A DNA stretch of 35,013 nt from Glacieibacterium sp964246975 (GTDB taxonomy: Bacteria; Pseudomonadota; Alphaproteobacteria; Sphingomonadales; Sphingomonadaceae): the NCBI GenBank assembly GCA_964246975.1, contig CAXTSL010000021.1, forward strand, positions 1 to 35,013, read 5' to 3'. Positions 21,582 through 29,952 of this stretch are shown here, one piece after another. The notes beneath the pieces are model-generated. The model was not told where the DNA came from. It ran no database searches and saw only the letters and a list, made by a program, of their open reading frames with translations. Positions within the stretch are counted from its first letter, which is position 1; the number at the start of each line of letters is the position of its first letter. A program made the position numbers and the translations under genes.

Positions 21582-23062
21582 TTCGCCATCGGACCTTTGT
21601 ACAGCGTCCNNNNNNNNNNGAGGTCGAGTCCGAGCCGCGGCTTCCAGGAGTCGCCCAGGGCCGCCAGCCCGTAGAGCACGACGATGACCAGCCCGAAGAC
21701 CAGCAGCGCGACACCCGCGAGCGCCAGCAGCCCCTGGGCCCCCGTCTCGGCATAGGCGCGCCACCACTGTTCCGACGCGGCGGCGGCGGGATCGGTGAAG
21801 GCGCGCGCCGCGACCGTCACGACATCGCCGCGCTTGACGTCGTAACCCACCGCGCTGCGCACGAGCGTCGTCAGCACCGCGATCTGCGCGGCGTGTGTCC
21901 GGGGCGCGCCCAGCGCCGCGTCGCGGACGACGACCGCCACCGACAGCCGCCGCAGCCGGCCGCGCGGCGCGCGCGTCACCGACACCGCCTTGCCGACCTC
22001 GTAAGTCCTGGCGAAGGTCGAGGCCCCGACAGCGGCAGGCGCCGCAGCGGTCGCGACGGGCGCGGGCGGCGTCGTCGTCGCCTGCGCAGCCTGGGGAATC
22101 GTGTTCGACAGCGCGCCGGGGATGCCGCGCGCGGGCGGCAGCGGCGTCTCGCTGCTCGTCGTGCCCTGTTCGCTGGCGAGCGCGCTGGCGTCGCGGCCAT
22201 AGCTTTCGCGCGTCGCCGCATTCTCCGCGAAATCGAGGTCGGCGGTGACGGCGGCGGTGAAATTGTCGCGCCCGAGGATCGGCGTCAGCAGCAGCGCGAT
22301 GCGCTGGCGCAGCTGCGCGGCGGTCCGCGCCTCGACATCGAGCATCCGCCCGCCTTCGCCGAGGTCGCCGTCGCCGCCGCCCCCCGACAGGAGTTCGCCC
22401 GACTGGTCGACGACGCTGACGCGCTCGGGATCGAGCCCCGCCACCGACGACGCCACCAGATGCACGATCGCGCGCACCTGCGCTGCGCCGAGGCTGCGGC
22501 CGCTCGCCAGCGTCACCAGCACGGCCGCCGACGGCGCGGCGCGGTCGCGCACGAACACCGACGGCTCGGACGCCGCGAGGTGCACCGTCGCGCGCTCGAC
22601 AGCATCGAGCGCCGCGATCGACGCGGCAAGATCGCGCTCCTGCGCCGCCTTCAACTGCGCCCCCTCGACCGCGCGGCTGGTGCCGAGCGGCATCGCGTCG
22701 AGCATTGCCGCCCCCGACGGCAGCGCCTTGGGCAGGCCAGCGCCTGCCAGCATGATGCGCGCGGCGGCGACCTCACCTGCGGGCACCTCGACCGCGCCGC
22801 TCGACGGGTCGATGACGACCTTGAAATTGCCCGTGCGCAGCGCGTCCGCGACCGCCGCCTTGTCGGCCTCCGCGAGGCCCGGGTAGACGGGCCGCAGGTC
22901 GGGCGTCCGCAAGCCCAGCCACAGCGCCAGCGCGATGCCCGCCGCCACGATCCCGACGAGCAGCGGCAGCGAGCGGCGCACAGCGGGCTGCGCGATCACC
23001 CGCTCGACGCGCAGTCGCCAGCCTTGAGCGGCGCGCGGTTCGCTCAGCGCGAGCGCGCTCAT
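21578..23062 (-). CDS. fliF: Flagellar MS-ring protein FliF (gap near the 3' end)
   Basis: FliF builds the MS ring in the inner membrane, the base on which rotor and export gate assemble. First membrane helix at about residues 33-52 (LLVGIVAAGIALALWLGL); periplasmic ring-building domains follow (YPGLAEADKAAVADAL, IMLAGAGLPKALPSG, ERTVHLAASEPSVF-type segment seen as ERATVHLAASEPSVFV, GLDPERVSVVDQSGELL); second membrane helix near 440-465 (LLALAGVALLVFGLVIVVL). After the N run at 21610-21619 only nine residues remain in this frame. The FliG-binding tail expected at the C-terminus is in another frame (21384-21581). ATG 23062 overlaps the fliE stop (ATGA). Confidence 0.9.
   Translation of the reverse strand: MSALALSEPRAAQGWRLRVERVIAQPAVRRSLPLLVGIVAAGIALALWLGLRTPDLRPVYPGLAEADKAAVADALRTGNFKVVIDPSSGAVEVPAGEVAAARIMLAGAGLPKALPSGAAMLDAMPLGTSRAVEGAQLKAAQERDLAASIAALDAVERATVHLAASEPSVFVRDRAAPSAAVLVTLASGRSLGAAQVRAIVHLVASSVAGLDPERVSVVDQSGELLSGGGGDGDLGEGGRMLDVEARTAAQLRQRIALLLTPILGRDNFTAAVTADLDFAENAATRESYGRDASALASEQGTTSSETPLPPARGIPGALSNTIPQAAQATTTPPAPVATAAAPAAVGASTFARTYEVGKAVSVTRAPRGRLRRLSVAVVVRDAALGAPRTHAAQIAVLTTLVRSAVGYDVKRGDVVTVAARAFTDPAAAASEQWWRAYAETGAQGLLALAGVALLVFGLVIVVLYGLAALGDSWKPRLGLDLXXXXTLYKGPMAK
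21610..21619. other. Assembly gap (10 N) near the end of fliF
   Basis: Ten unknown bases after the second FliF membrane helix. If the real length is 1 modulo 3, FliF ends at 21578 and the tail is a separate gene. If it is 2 modulo 3, FliF reads on to 21384 with its tail attached. Resolving this run decides the gene structure. Confidence 0.95.
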
Positions 23063-23384
23063 ACCGGCATGCTCATCACGTCGCGATACGCGCCGAGCAG
23101 CTTGTTGCGGACCTGCAGCGTCGCCTCGAAGCCGATCGAGGCCTTTTGGCGGGCGAGCATCACAGTCGCGATATCGGCCGTGTCGCCGCGTTCATAAGCC
23201 GCCGACGCATCGCCCGCCGCCGCCTGCGTGCCGTTCACCGCCGCGAGCGCGTCGCCGATGGCGGCGGCAAAGCCCTGCGGCGCGGGCGTCGCCGGGGGAT
23301 TGAGCGCGGCATTGCGCGCGAGGATCTGTGCCCGCAGCGCCAGCACGCCGCCCGCGTCGAAGCCGCCCGGCCCGCCGACGGGCG

Positions 23385-23388
<4 letters not shown>
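23059..23388 (-). CDS. fliE: Flagellar rod/MS-ring junction protein FliE
   Basis: A 109-residue protein that connects the MS ring to the rod and is an early export substrate. The C-terminal half carries the family pattern: FAAAIGDALAAVNGTQ, then IATVMLARQKASIGFEATLQ and VRNKLLGAYRDVMSMPV, the last being nearly invariant in FliE. The N-terminal third is Gly/Ala-rich and longer than needed. GTG 23388 overlaps the flbD stop (GTGA); the ATG of fliF overlaps its own stop. Confidence 0.95.
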
Positions 23389-24572
<1,184 letters not shown>

Positions 24573-24600
24573 GATGTTCCCCCTTCGCCAGGGGTATTCA

Positions 24601-24616
24601 GCAAGCTTCGTGCCAA
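24601..24616 (-). promoter_or_regulatory. Sigma54 (-24/-12) promoter of the flbD-fliE-flhB operon
   Basis: On the minus strand the site reads TTGGCACGAAGCTTGC, matching TTGGCAC-N5-TTGC with GG (24613-24614) and GC (24601-24602) exactly 10 bases apart. The predicted transcript start is about 24590, 18 nt upstream of the flbD ATG. Match to the consensus is complete at the key positions. The regulator encoded by the first gene is a sigma54 activator, which makes function likely. Confidence 0.88.
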
Positions 24617-24707
24617 GCGGCCGTCACAGGGCAAGGGCGGGGATACGGGTGTCGGCGGAGCGTCGGAGGGCGACGTTTCGCTGACGGGTGTCGGATTGTT
24701 GACGGGT

Positions 24708-24861
24708 CCTCCCCCTCCCCTCCCGGTGAGCCCTTGCGAACCGAGAGCGGGGAGGGTTGGAGCGGGGTGTCTTGCCACATGGGAAAGCCGCCGCGTGGGA
24801 CCACACCCCACCCCGACCCTCCCCTTTCTCCGCTTCGCGGAGAGGGGAGGGGGAAGAAGAA
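24708..24861. repeat. Palindromic repeat, family B, full copy (mnmA-flbD intergenic)
   Basis: About 155 nt with the left arm CCTCCCCCTCCCCTCCCGGT (from 24709), the word GAGCCCTTGCGAACCGAGAG, and the right arm ACCCCACCCCGACCCTCCC with TTTCTCCGCTTCGCGGAGA, ending GGGGGAAGAAGA. It is close to the copy within fliO. It lies directly after the mnmA stop, between mnmA and the sigma54 promoter, and may stop read-through from mnmA (inference). The remaining bases 24617-24707 show no feature. Confidence 0.85.
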
Positions 24862-24863
24862 TC

Positions 24864-25961
24864 TCAGTGCGTCGCCGCGATCGTCCCGCCGCCCAGCACG
24901 CGGTCGCCGTCGTAGAACACCGCCGCCTGCCCCGGTGCGACGCCGTATTCGGGGGTCGCGAAGGTGACCCGCGCGTCCGCCAGCCGCGCCGCGACGGGCA
25001 GCGCCATCGACCGCACCTTGGTGGTCATCGCGCCGCCTGCCGCGCCGTCTCCCAGCCAGTTGACATCCTCCAGCACCGCCGCCGACACCGCCAGCGCCGA
25101 GCGCGGCCCGACCGTCAGCCGCCGCGCTGCGGGATCGAGCCGGATTGCGTACAGCGGTTCCGCCGCGCCGCCGATGCCGATGCCGCGCCGCTGACCGACG
25201 GTGAAGGCGATCAGGCCCTCGTGCCGCCCGACGACGCGGCCGTCGAGATCGACGATCTCGCCCGGGACGACGGCTTCGGGCCGCAACGCCTTGACGACGC
25301 GCGCATAGTCGCCGCCGGGGACGAAGCAGATGTCCTGGCTGTCGGGTTTGGCCGCGACCGCGAGGCCGAGCCGCGCTGCGTGCGCGCGCACCGCCGCCTT
25401 GCCGAGACCGCCGAGCGGGAAACGCAGATAGTCGAGCTGCGCGCGCGTCGTCGCGTAGAGGAAATAGCTCTGGTCCTTGCCCGGATCGACGCCGCGATGC
25501 AGCTCGGCCCCGCGCGCGCCCTCGATCCGCCGGACATAATGCCCCGTCGCGAGGCAGTCCGCGCCGAGGTCCTTTGCCACCCCCAGCAGGTCGCGGAACT
25601 TGACCGTCCGGTTGCACGTCACGCACGGCACCGGCGTCCGCCCGCGCGCATAGCTGTCGGCGAAGTCGTCGATCACCGCCGCCTTGAAGGCGCTGGCATA
25701 GTCGAGGACATAATGCGCGATGCCGAGCCGCGCGGCGACGGCGCGCGCGTCGCGGATATCGGCCCCGGCGCAGCACGCCCCGGCGCGGGCGGGTGCGTCA
25801 CCGCTGTCGTAGAGCTGCAGTGTCACGCCGATGGTCTCGCAGCCGGCCTCCGCGCACAACGCCGCGACCACCGACGAATCGACGCCCCCCGACATGGCGA
25901 CGACGACGCGCGCGCCGCGCGGCGGCAGTACGGGAGCGGGGTTGGCGGCGGGAGCGGACAC
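24864..25961 (-). CDS. mnmA: tRNA-specific 2-thiouridylase
   Basis: MnmA adds sulfur to U34 of Lys, Glu and Gln tRNAs, using ATP and a persulfide relayed from IscS. 365 residues. The ATP-binding PP-loop is VVVAMSGGVDSSVVAAL. The catalytic cysteines are in TPVPCVTCNRTVKF and DSQDICFVPGGDY. Further family segments are CLATGHYVRR, GKDQSYFLYATT and FTVGQRRGIGI. GTG 25961 is chosen as start because it leaves about 18 residues before the PP-loop strand; the frame stays open to a TTG at 26009, but those residues are not conserved-looking. No clear ribosome binding site is seen, so the start is uncertain. It is divergent from sciP. Confidence 0.93.
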   Translation of the reverse strand: MSAPAANPAPVLPPRGARVVVAMSGGVDSSVVAALCAEAGCETIGVTLQLYDSGDAPARAGACCAGADIRDARAVAARLGIAHYVLDYASAFKAAVIDDFADSYARGRTPVPCVTCNRTVKFRDLLGVAKDLGADCLATGHYVRRIEGARGAELHRGVDPGKDQSYFLYATTRAQLDYLRFPLGGLGKAAVRAHAARLGLAVAAKPDSQDICFVPGGDYARVVKALRPEAVVPGEIVDLDGRVVGRHEGLIAFTVGQRRGIGIGGAAEPLYAIRLDPAARRLTVGPRSALAVSAAVLEDVNWLGDGAAGGAMTTKVRSMALPVAARLADARVTFATPEYGVAPGQAAVFYDGDRVLGGGTIAATH

Positions 25962-26097
25962 GACTGGCGACGTAGGCGCGACACGACCGCCGTCAAGTCT
26001 CAACCGCAAGACGCTTTAACCATGAAGCAGCGCGCAAGCCCGCGCCACCACCGCCGTACTTGCAGTCAAGCGTATGTGGCGTTCGAGAGGGTGTGCG

Positions 26098-26451
26098 ATG
26101 GCGGCGGAAACTGGCGAGGCGTTTCGGCAACAGTCAGCGCGCGCGGTGCCCGGTCCGCTCGGCAATCCGCTGACGCTGGCGCAATTGCCGCCGCCCGATA
26201 CCCGGCGCTGGGTCGTGCGGCGCAAGGCCGAGGTGCTCGCGGCGGTCGCCGGTGGCCTGCTCGGACGCGCCGAAGCGTGCCTGCGCTATGGGATCAGCGA
26301 CGAGGAACTTTCGTTGTGGGAACATGCGGTTGCGTGCGCCGGCGTGCCCGGCCTGCGCGTCACGCGAGTGCAGATCTACCGCAGCGTCTTCGAGGGCGGC
26401 CCGCCGCGCGCGACGGGTGCGGTTCGTACCGGTTGCGAAAGCAACAGTTGA
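26098..26451 (+). CDS. sciP: CtrA inhibitor SciP (DUF1153 family)
   Basis: A 117-residue protein with the DUF1153/SciP helix-turn-helix: LTLAQLPPPDTRRWVVRRK, then AEVLAAVAGGLLGRAEACLR and YGISDEELSLWEHAV. In Caulobacter SciP binds DNA and CtrA at CtrA promoters and blocks their activation in swarmer cells, including ctrA itself. ATG 26098 has a good GAGAGG ribosome binding site 8 nt upstream, better than the alternative at 26074. The Caulobacter protein is about 90 residues; the C-terminal extension here (SVFEGGPPRATGAVRTG) looks unstructured. It stands directly upstream of ctrA, 138 nt away, so inhibitor and target are neighbours here. Confidence 0.9.
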   Translation: MAAETGEAFRQQSARAVPGPLGNPLTLAQLPPPDTRRWVVRRKAEVLAAVAGGLLGRAEACLRYGISDEELSLWEHAVACAGVPGLRVTRVQIYRSVFEGGPPRATGAVRTGCESNS

Positions 26452-26589
26452 CCGCAAAACCGCCACTATCGAAAGTATTGGCTGAATTAAGACTTTACTC
26501 CGCACGCGAAAGAAGGTTGATTGCCCATGACGAAACATCCCGACGGCGTGGAAGGGGCGCTCCGGGGTAAACAGCCCGAGGGGGTCCCT

Positions 26590-27291
26590 GTGCGTATCTT
26601 GTTGATTGAAGATGACCGTTTGATGTCACGCGCGATCGAGCTGATGCTCGGCGGTGCGGGTCTGGAATATGAAACTGCCGCAACCGGCGAGGACGGCATA
26701 GAATTGGCGCGCGTCTATGACTACGACGCGATACTTCTCGACCTCACCTTGCCCGATCTGCATGGCTATGAAGTGCTGCGCCGCCTGCGCGTCGCGCGCA
26801 TCGCGACCCCGGTCATCATCCTGACCGGCAACAGCGAAACCGATGCCAAGGTGTCGGGCTTCGGCTTCGGGGCCGACGACTATGTCACCAAGCCCTTCCA
26901 GCGCGCCGAGCTGCTGGCGCGCGTCCACGCCCTCGTCCGCCGCTCGAAGGGCCATGCCCAGTCGGTCATCCGCACCGGGCCGATGGCGATCGACCTCGCG
27001 GCGCGCACCGTCGAGGTCAACGGCCGCCGCGTCGCGCTGACCGGCAAGGAATATGCGATCCTCGAAATGTTGTCGCTCCGCAAGGGCATGACGCTGACCA
27101 AGGAGATGTTCCTGACGCACCTCTACGGCGGTCGCGACGAGCCCGAGCTCAAGATCATCGACGTGTTTATCTGCAAGCTCCGCAAGAAGCTCGCTACGGC
27201 GGGCACCAACGCCTCGGGCTGCATCGAAACCGTCTGGGGCCGCGGCTATGCGCTGCGCGATCCGGAAGGGGATATTCAGCAGGTGGCGTAG
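26590..27291 (+). CDS. ctrA: Cell-cycle response regulator CtrA
   Basis: A 233-residue OmpR-type response regulator, same size as Caulobacter CtrA (231). The receiver has the acidic pair in LLIEDD, the phospho-acceptor Asp51 in AILLDLTLPD and the Lys in DDYVTKPF. The linker VRRSKGHAQSVI and the winged-helix segment TLTKEMFLTHLYGG, DEPELKIIDVFICKLRKKL, ETVWGRGYALRDP are almost identical to CtrA in other alphaproteobacteria. The final residues are QQVA, near the Ala-Ala end that directs ClpXP degradation in Caulobacter. GTG 26590 is chosen by alignment with known starts and the GAGGGGG ribosome binding site; ATG 26527 would add 21 unconserved residues. Confidence 0.95.
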   Translation: MRILLIEDDRLMSRAIELMLGGAGLEYETAATGEDGIELARVYDYDAILLDLTLPDLHGYEVLRRLRVARIATPVIILTGNSETDAKVSGFGFGADDYVTKPFQRAELLARVHALVRRSKGHAQSVIRTGPMAIDLAARTVEVNGRRVALTGKEYAILEMLSLRKGMTLTKEMFLTHLYGGRDEPELKIIDVFICKLRKKLATAGTNASGCIETVWGRGYALRDPEGDIQQVA

Positions 27292-27295
27292 CGGC

Positions 27296-27344
27296 TGCGC
27301 GGAACGCGGGGAGCCGCACTTCGCGGGTCATCGCGTTCCGCGCA
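27296..27344 (+). terminator. Hairpin after ctrA, possible terminator
   Basis: A perfect 13-bp inverted repeat, TGCGCGGAACGCG at 27296-27308 and its complement at 27332-27344, begins 5 nt after the ctrA stop codon. There is no T-run, so it is not a classic intrinsic terminator, but it could end or protect the transcript. A second stem with 6-bp inner (27373-27378/27384-27389) and 6-bp outer (27361-27366/27394-27399) arms follows. Nothing else is seen in 27292-27473. Confidence 0.5.
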
Positions 27345-27473
27345 GACTCGCGACGCGACCGGACGGCGGGGCGGCGACTCTTCGTCGCCGAACCCGTCCG
27401 ACGCCAGCGGCGGCTTTGCCGACCGCCCTTGCTGGCTTACGTCCACCTCGCAGCGAGCAAAGTGCCCGGGCCG

Positions 27474-28097
27474 CTACAGCAGCCCCAGCCCCACCGCCGC
27501 CGCGCGCACGCCGGCCGCGCCGTCGAAGACATGCCCGATCAACCCCGCCGCCGTCCCCGCCGCGACATTGTCGGCGCGGTCGTCGACGAACAGCGCCTCG
27601 CCCTTCGCCAACCCGAACCGCTGCAACGCCAGCGCGTAGATCGACGGGTCGGGCTTGGTCATGCCCTCGACCCCCGACACGACGATATCGCGGAAGCGAT
27701 CGAACACCGGCGCGGTGGCACGAAAGCGCGGCCAGAACTCCGCGCTGAAATTGGTCAGTCCATACAGCGGCACGCCCGCCGCATCGAGTTCGGCGACGAG
27801 GTCGAGCATCCCCGGCATCGGCCCCGGGATGGTTTCGAGCCAGCGCGGCACGTACGCGGCAATCAGTTCGGCATAGCGCGGAAACCGCGCGCTCAGCTCG
27901 GCGGTGGTCACGGCGGCGGGTCGCCCCGCGTCATGCTGGAAATGCCACGCGCGCGTCACGACGTTGGCGAGGAACCAGTCGAGTTCGCCCGCATCGGGGA
28001 TCAGCTTCGCGTAGAGAAAGCGTGGGTCCCAGTCGTAGAGGACGTTGCCGATATCGAAGACGACGCTATGGGGCGATGGCCCGTCGGCGCGCGGCAC
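27474..28097 (-). CDS. HAD-superfamily (subfamily IA) phosphatase-like hydrolase
   Basis: A 207-residue cytoplasmic HAD hydrolase. Motif I is VVFDIGNVLYDWD with the nucleophile Asp, motif II LTNFSAE, motif III Lys in TKPDPSIY and motif IV FVDDRADN. The DxGNV form of motif I and the overall size resemble YihX (alpha-glucose-1-phosphatase) and related proteins. The substrate is unknown; a sugar phosphate is likely. GTG 28097 follows the rpmJ TAA with no intervening base, so it is probably read from the same transcript. Confidence 0.88.
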   Translation of the reverse strand: MPRADGPSPHSVVFDIGNVLYDWDPRFLYAKLIPDAGELDWFLANVVTRAWHFQHDAGRPAAVTTAELSARFPRYAELIAAYVPRWLETIPGPMPGMLDLVAELDAAGVPLYGLTNFSAEFWPRFRATAPVFDRFRDIVVSGVEGMTKPDPSIYALALQRFGLAKGEALFVDDRADNVAAGTAAGLIGHVFDGAAGVRAAAVGLGLL

Positions 28098-28223
28098 TTA
28101 GCCCTGGCGCGCCTTGAAGCGACGGTTGGTCTTGTTGATCACATAGGTGCGGCCACGACGACGGATGACGCGGCAATCGCGGTGGCGACCCTTGAGCGAC
28201 TTGAGCGAGTTGCGGACTTTCAT
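28098..28223 (-). CDS. rpmJ: 50S ribosomal protein bL36
   Basis: A 41-residue, very basic ribosomal protein: MKVRNSLKSLKGRHRDCR, then GRTYVINKTNRRFKARQG, characteristic of alphaproteobacteria. It has a single Cys, so the zinc-binding Cys-Cys-Cys-His set of the zinc-dependent form is absent; this is the zinc-independent type (sometimes called ykgO-like). It stands alone, away from the main ribosomal operons, as is usual for this gene. The next gene (HAD hydrolase) starts on the base after its stop. Confidence 0.96.
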   Translation of the reverse strand: MKVRNSLKSLKGRHRDCRVIRRRGRTYVINKTNRRFKARQG

Positions 28224-28263
28224 GGGGCACCGGGTTCGAAGGTTGTCGGAAAGGTCGCGCCTC

Positions 28264-29271
28264 CTACGGTCGCAGCCCCCGCAAGTCAAGCTGCCGCTCC
28301 CACTCCAGCGCGTGCCCGACGATGGTCTCGAGCTGGGCGTAGCGCGGCGTCCAGTCGAGTTCGGCACGGATGCGGTCCGTCCCCGCGACGAGGGTGTCGG
28401 GATCGCCCGCGCGGCGCGGCGCGATCGTGCGCCTGAGCGGCGTGCCGACCACGCGGTCGACCGCATCGAGGACTTCGAGCACCGAGAAGCCGCGCGAATA
28501 GCCGCAGTTCAGCGCGAACGAGCGTTTCGGCGCGGCGATCAGCGCATCGAGCGCCGCAACGTGCGCCGCCGCCAGATCGCTGACATGGATATAGTCGCGC
28601 ACCCCGGTGCCGTCGGGGGTGGCATAGTCGGTGCCATAGACCATGACCGCCTCGCGCAGCCCCCGTGCGGCCTCGGCGGCGACGTGGATGAGGTGGGTGG
28701 CCCCTTTGGTCGACTGGCCCGAGCGCGCCTGCGGATCGGCCCCCGCGACATTGAAATAGCGCAGCGCGCCATAGTTGATCGGGTGCGCGCGCGCGACATC
28801 GCCCAGCATGATCTCGGTCATCAGCTTCGAATTGCCGTACGGATTGATCGGGGCCTTGGGGGCATCCTCGACTACCGGCACGCTCGCGGGAATGCCGTAC
28901 ACCGCCGCCGTCGACGAGAAAATGAAGTGCGCCACGCCGTTCCTGACCGCGCTCTCGATCAGCGCGCGCGAGGCGACGACGTTGTTGAGATAATAGTCGA
29001 GCGGTTTGGCCATCGATTCGGGGACCAGCAGCGAGCCCGCGAAGTGCAGGATCGCGCCGATGTCCTGCTCGGCATGAATGCGGTCGATCAGCGCGCCCTC
29101 CGCCACGTCGCCGTGGTAGAACGGCACGTCTCCCGGCACCGCCCAGCGAAACCCTGTCCGCAGGCTGTCGATCACCGCCACCTTGCGCCCCGCGTCGCGC
29201 AGCGCCAGCACCGCGTGGCTGCCGATATAGCCCGCACCGCCGGTCACCAGCACCGTCGCCGTTTCGTTCAT
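28264..29271 (-). CDS. galE: UDP-glucose 4-epimerase
   Basis: A 335-residue NAD-dependent short-chain dehydrogenase-type epimerase interconverting UDP-glucose and UDP-galactose for exopolysaccharide or LPS. The NAD loop is VTGGAGYIGSHAV at the N-terminus. The catalytic Ser/Thr is in FSSTAAVYG and the YxxxK pair is YGNSK. NVAGADPQARSGQ and GVRDYIHVSDLAAAH are typical of GalE, as is LNCGYSRGFSVLEV. ATG 29271 aligns with the usual start. The divergent lipoprotein gene begins 83 nt away; that interval contains a GAATC (GANTC) site. Confidence 0.94.
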   Translation of the reverse strand: MNETATVLVTGGAGYIGSHAVLALRDAGRKVAVIDSLRTGFRWAVPGDVPFYHGDVAEGALIDRIHAEQDIGAILHFAGSLLVPESMAKPLDYYLNNVVASRALIESAVRNGVAHFIFSSTAAVYGIPASVPVVEDAPKAPINPYGNSKLMTEIMLGDVARAHPINYGALRYFNVAGADPQARSGQSTKGATHLIHVAAEAARGLREAVMVYGTDYATPDGTGVRDYIHVSDLAAAHVAALDALIAAPKRSFALNCGYSRGFSVLEVLDAVDRVVGTPLRRTIAPRRAGDPDTLVAGTDRIRAELDWTPRYAQLETIVGHALEWERQLDLRGLRP

Positions 29272-29354
29272 GCATCGAATCCTGTTAATGCGACGTTCCG
29301 GTCGCGCCCGCGTTGTAACGGGAACGATAAGACAGGCTGAGGGTCAAGAGTTCC

Positions 29355-29948
29355 ATGATGCGCCATCGTACCGCCGTCCCCGCGTTCGCTGCCCTGTTGC
29401 TGGCGACCGCCTGCACCACCGGCCCCAAGGGCACCGAAGTCACGCGCTTTCACCTCGGTCAACCGATCGCGCGCAGCAGCATCGTTCTCGTCGCCGCCGA
29501 TCCGGCGCGGCGCGACAGCCTCGAGTTTCGCAGCATCGCCGATGCCGTCGCAAGCGAACTGCGCGCCCAGAACTTCACCCCCGTCCCCACCGACGCGCCC
29601 GATGTCGCCTATGTCGGTACGATCACCATCAGCCAGGGCGCACGCCCCGCCCCGCCGAAGGGCGGGTTCAGCATCGGACTGGGCGGCGGCAGCTACGGGC
29701 GCGGCGGCGGGGTCGGCGGCGGCGTCAGCTTCCCCGTCGGCCAGTCGCGCCCCGGCGAGATCGTCGCGACGACGCTGACGCTGCAGATCAAGCGCCACAG
29801 CGATGGCAGCGTTATCTGGGAGGGCCGCGCGACGGGCCTGACCGACACGCGCGGGCCGGTCGATCCGGGCGCGGCGGTGCCCAAGCTGGCACGCGCGCTG
29901 CTCAGCGGCTTTCCGGGACCGGCGGGGCAGACGGTGCGGGTGCCCTGA
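29355..29948 (+). CDS. DUF4136-type lipoprotein
   Basis: A 197-residue predicted lipoprotein. Residues 1-20 are a signal peptide with the lipobox LLATAC (Cys20), so it is anchored to the outer or inner membrane. The mature part has a DUF4136-like layout: SIVLVAADPARRDSLEF, IADAVASELRAQNFTPV, DVAYVGTITISQG, a Gly-rich stretch (GLGGGSYGRGGGVGGG), and IVATTLTLQIKRHSDGSVIWEG. The function of the family is unknown. Either of two successive ATG codons (29355, 29358) can be the start. It ends 4 nt before the carboxypeptidase gene. Confidence 0.8.
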   Translation: MMRHRTAVPAFAALLLATACTTGPKGTEVTRFHLGQPIARSSIVLVAADPARRDSLEFRSIADAVASELRAQNFTPVPTDAPDVAYVGTITISQGARPAPPKGGFSIGLGGGSYGRGGGVGGGVSFPVGQSRPGEIVATTLTLQIKRHSDGSVIWEGRATGLTDTRGPVDPGAAVPKLARALLSGFPGPAGQTVRVP

Positions 29949-29952
29949 AACG

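Noticed and set aside
25962..26009. A longer MnmA starting at TTG 26009
   Set aside because: The added residues are not like MnmA and a TTG is less likely than the GTG at 25961, though no good ribosome binding site decides the matter.
27345..27473. A small RNA or repeat after ctrA
   Set aside because: There are stems, but no promoter, no T-run and no second copy in the window, so only secondary structure can be claimed.
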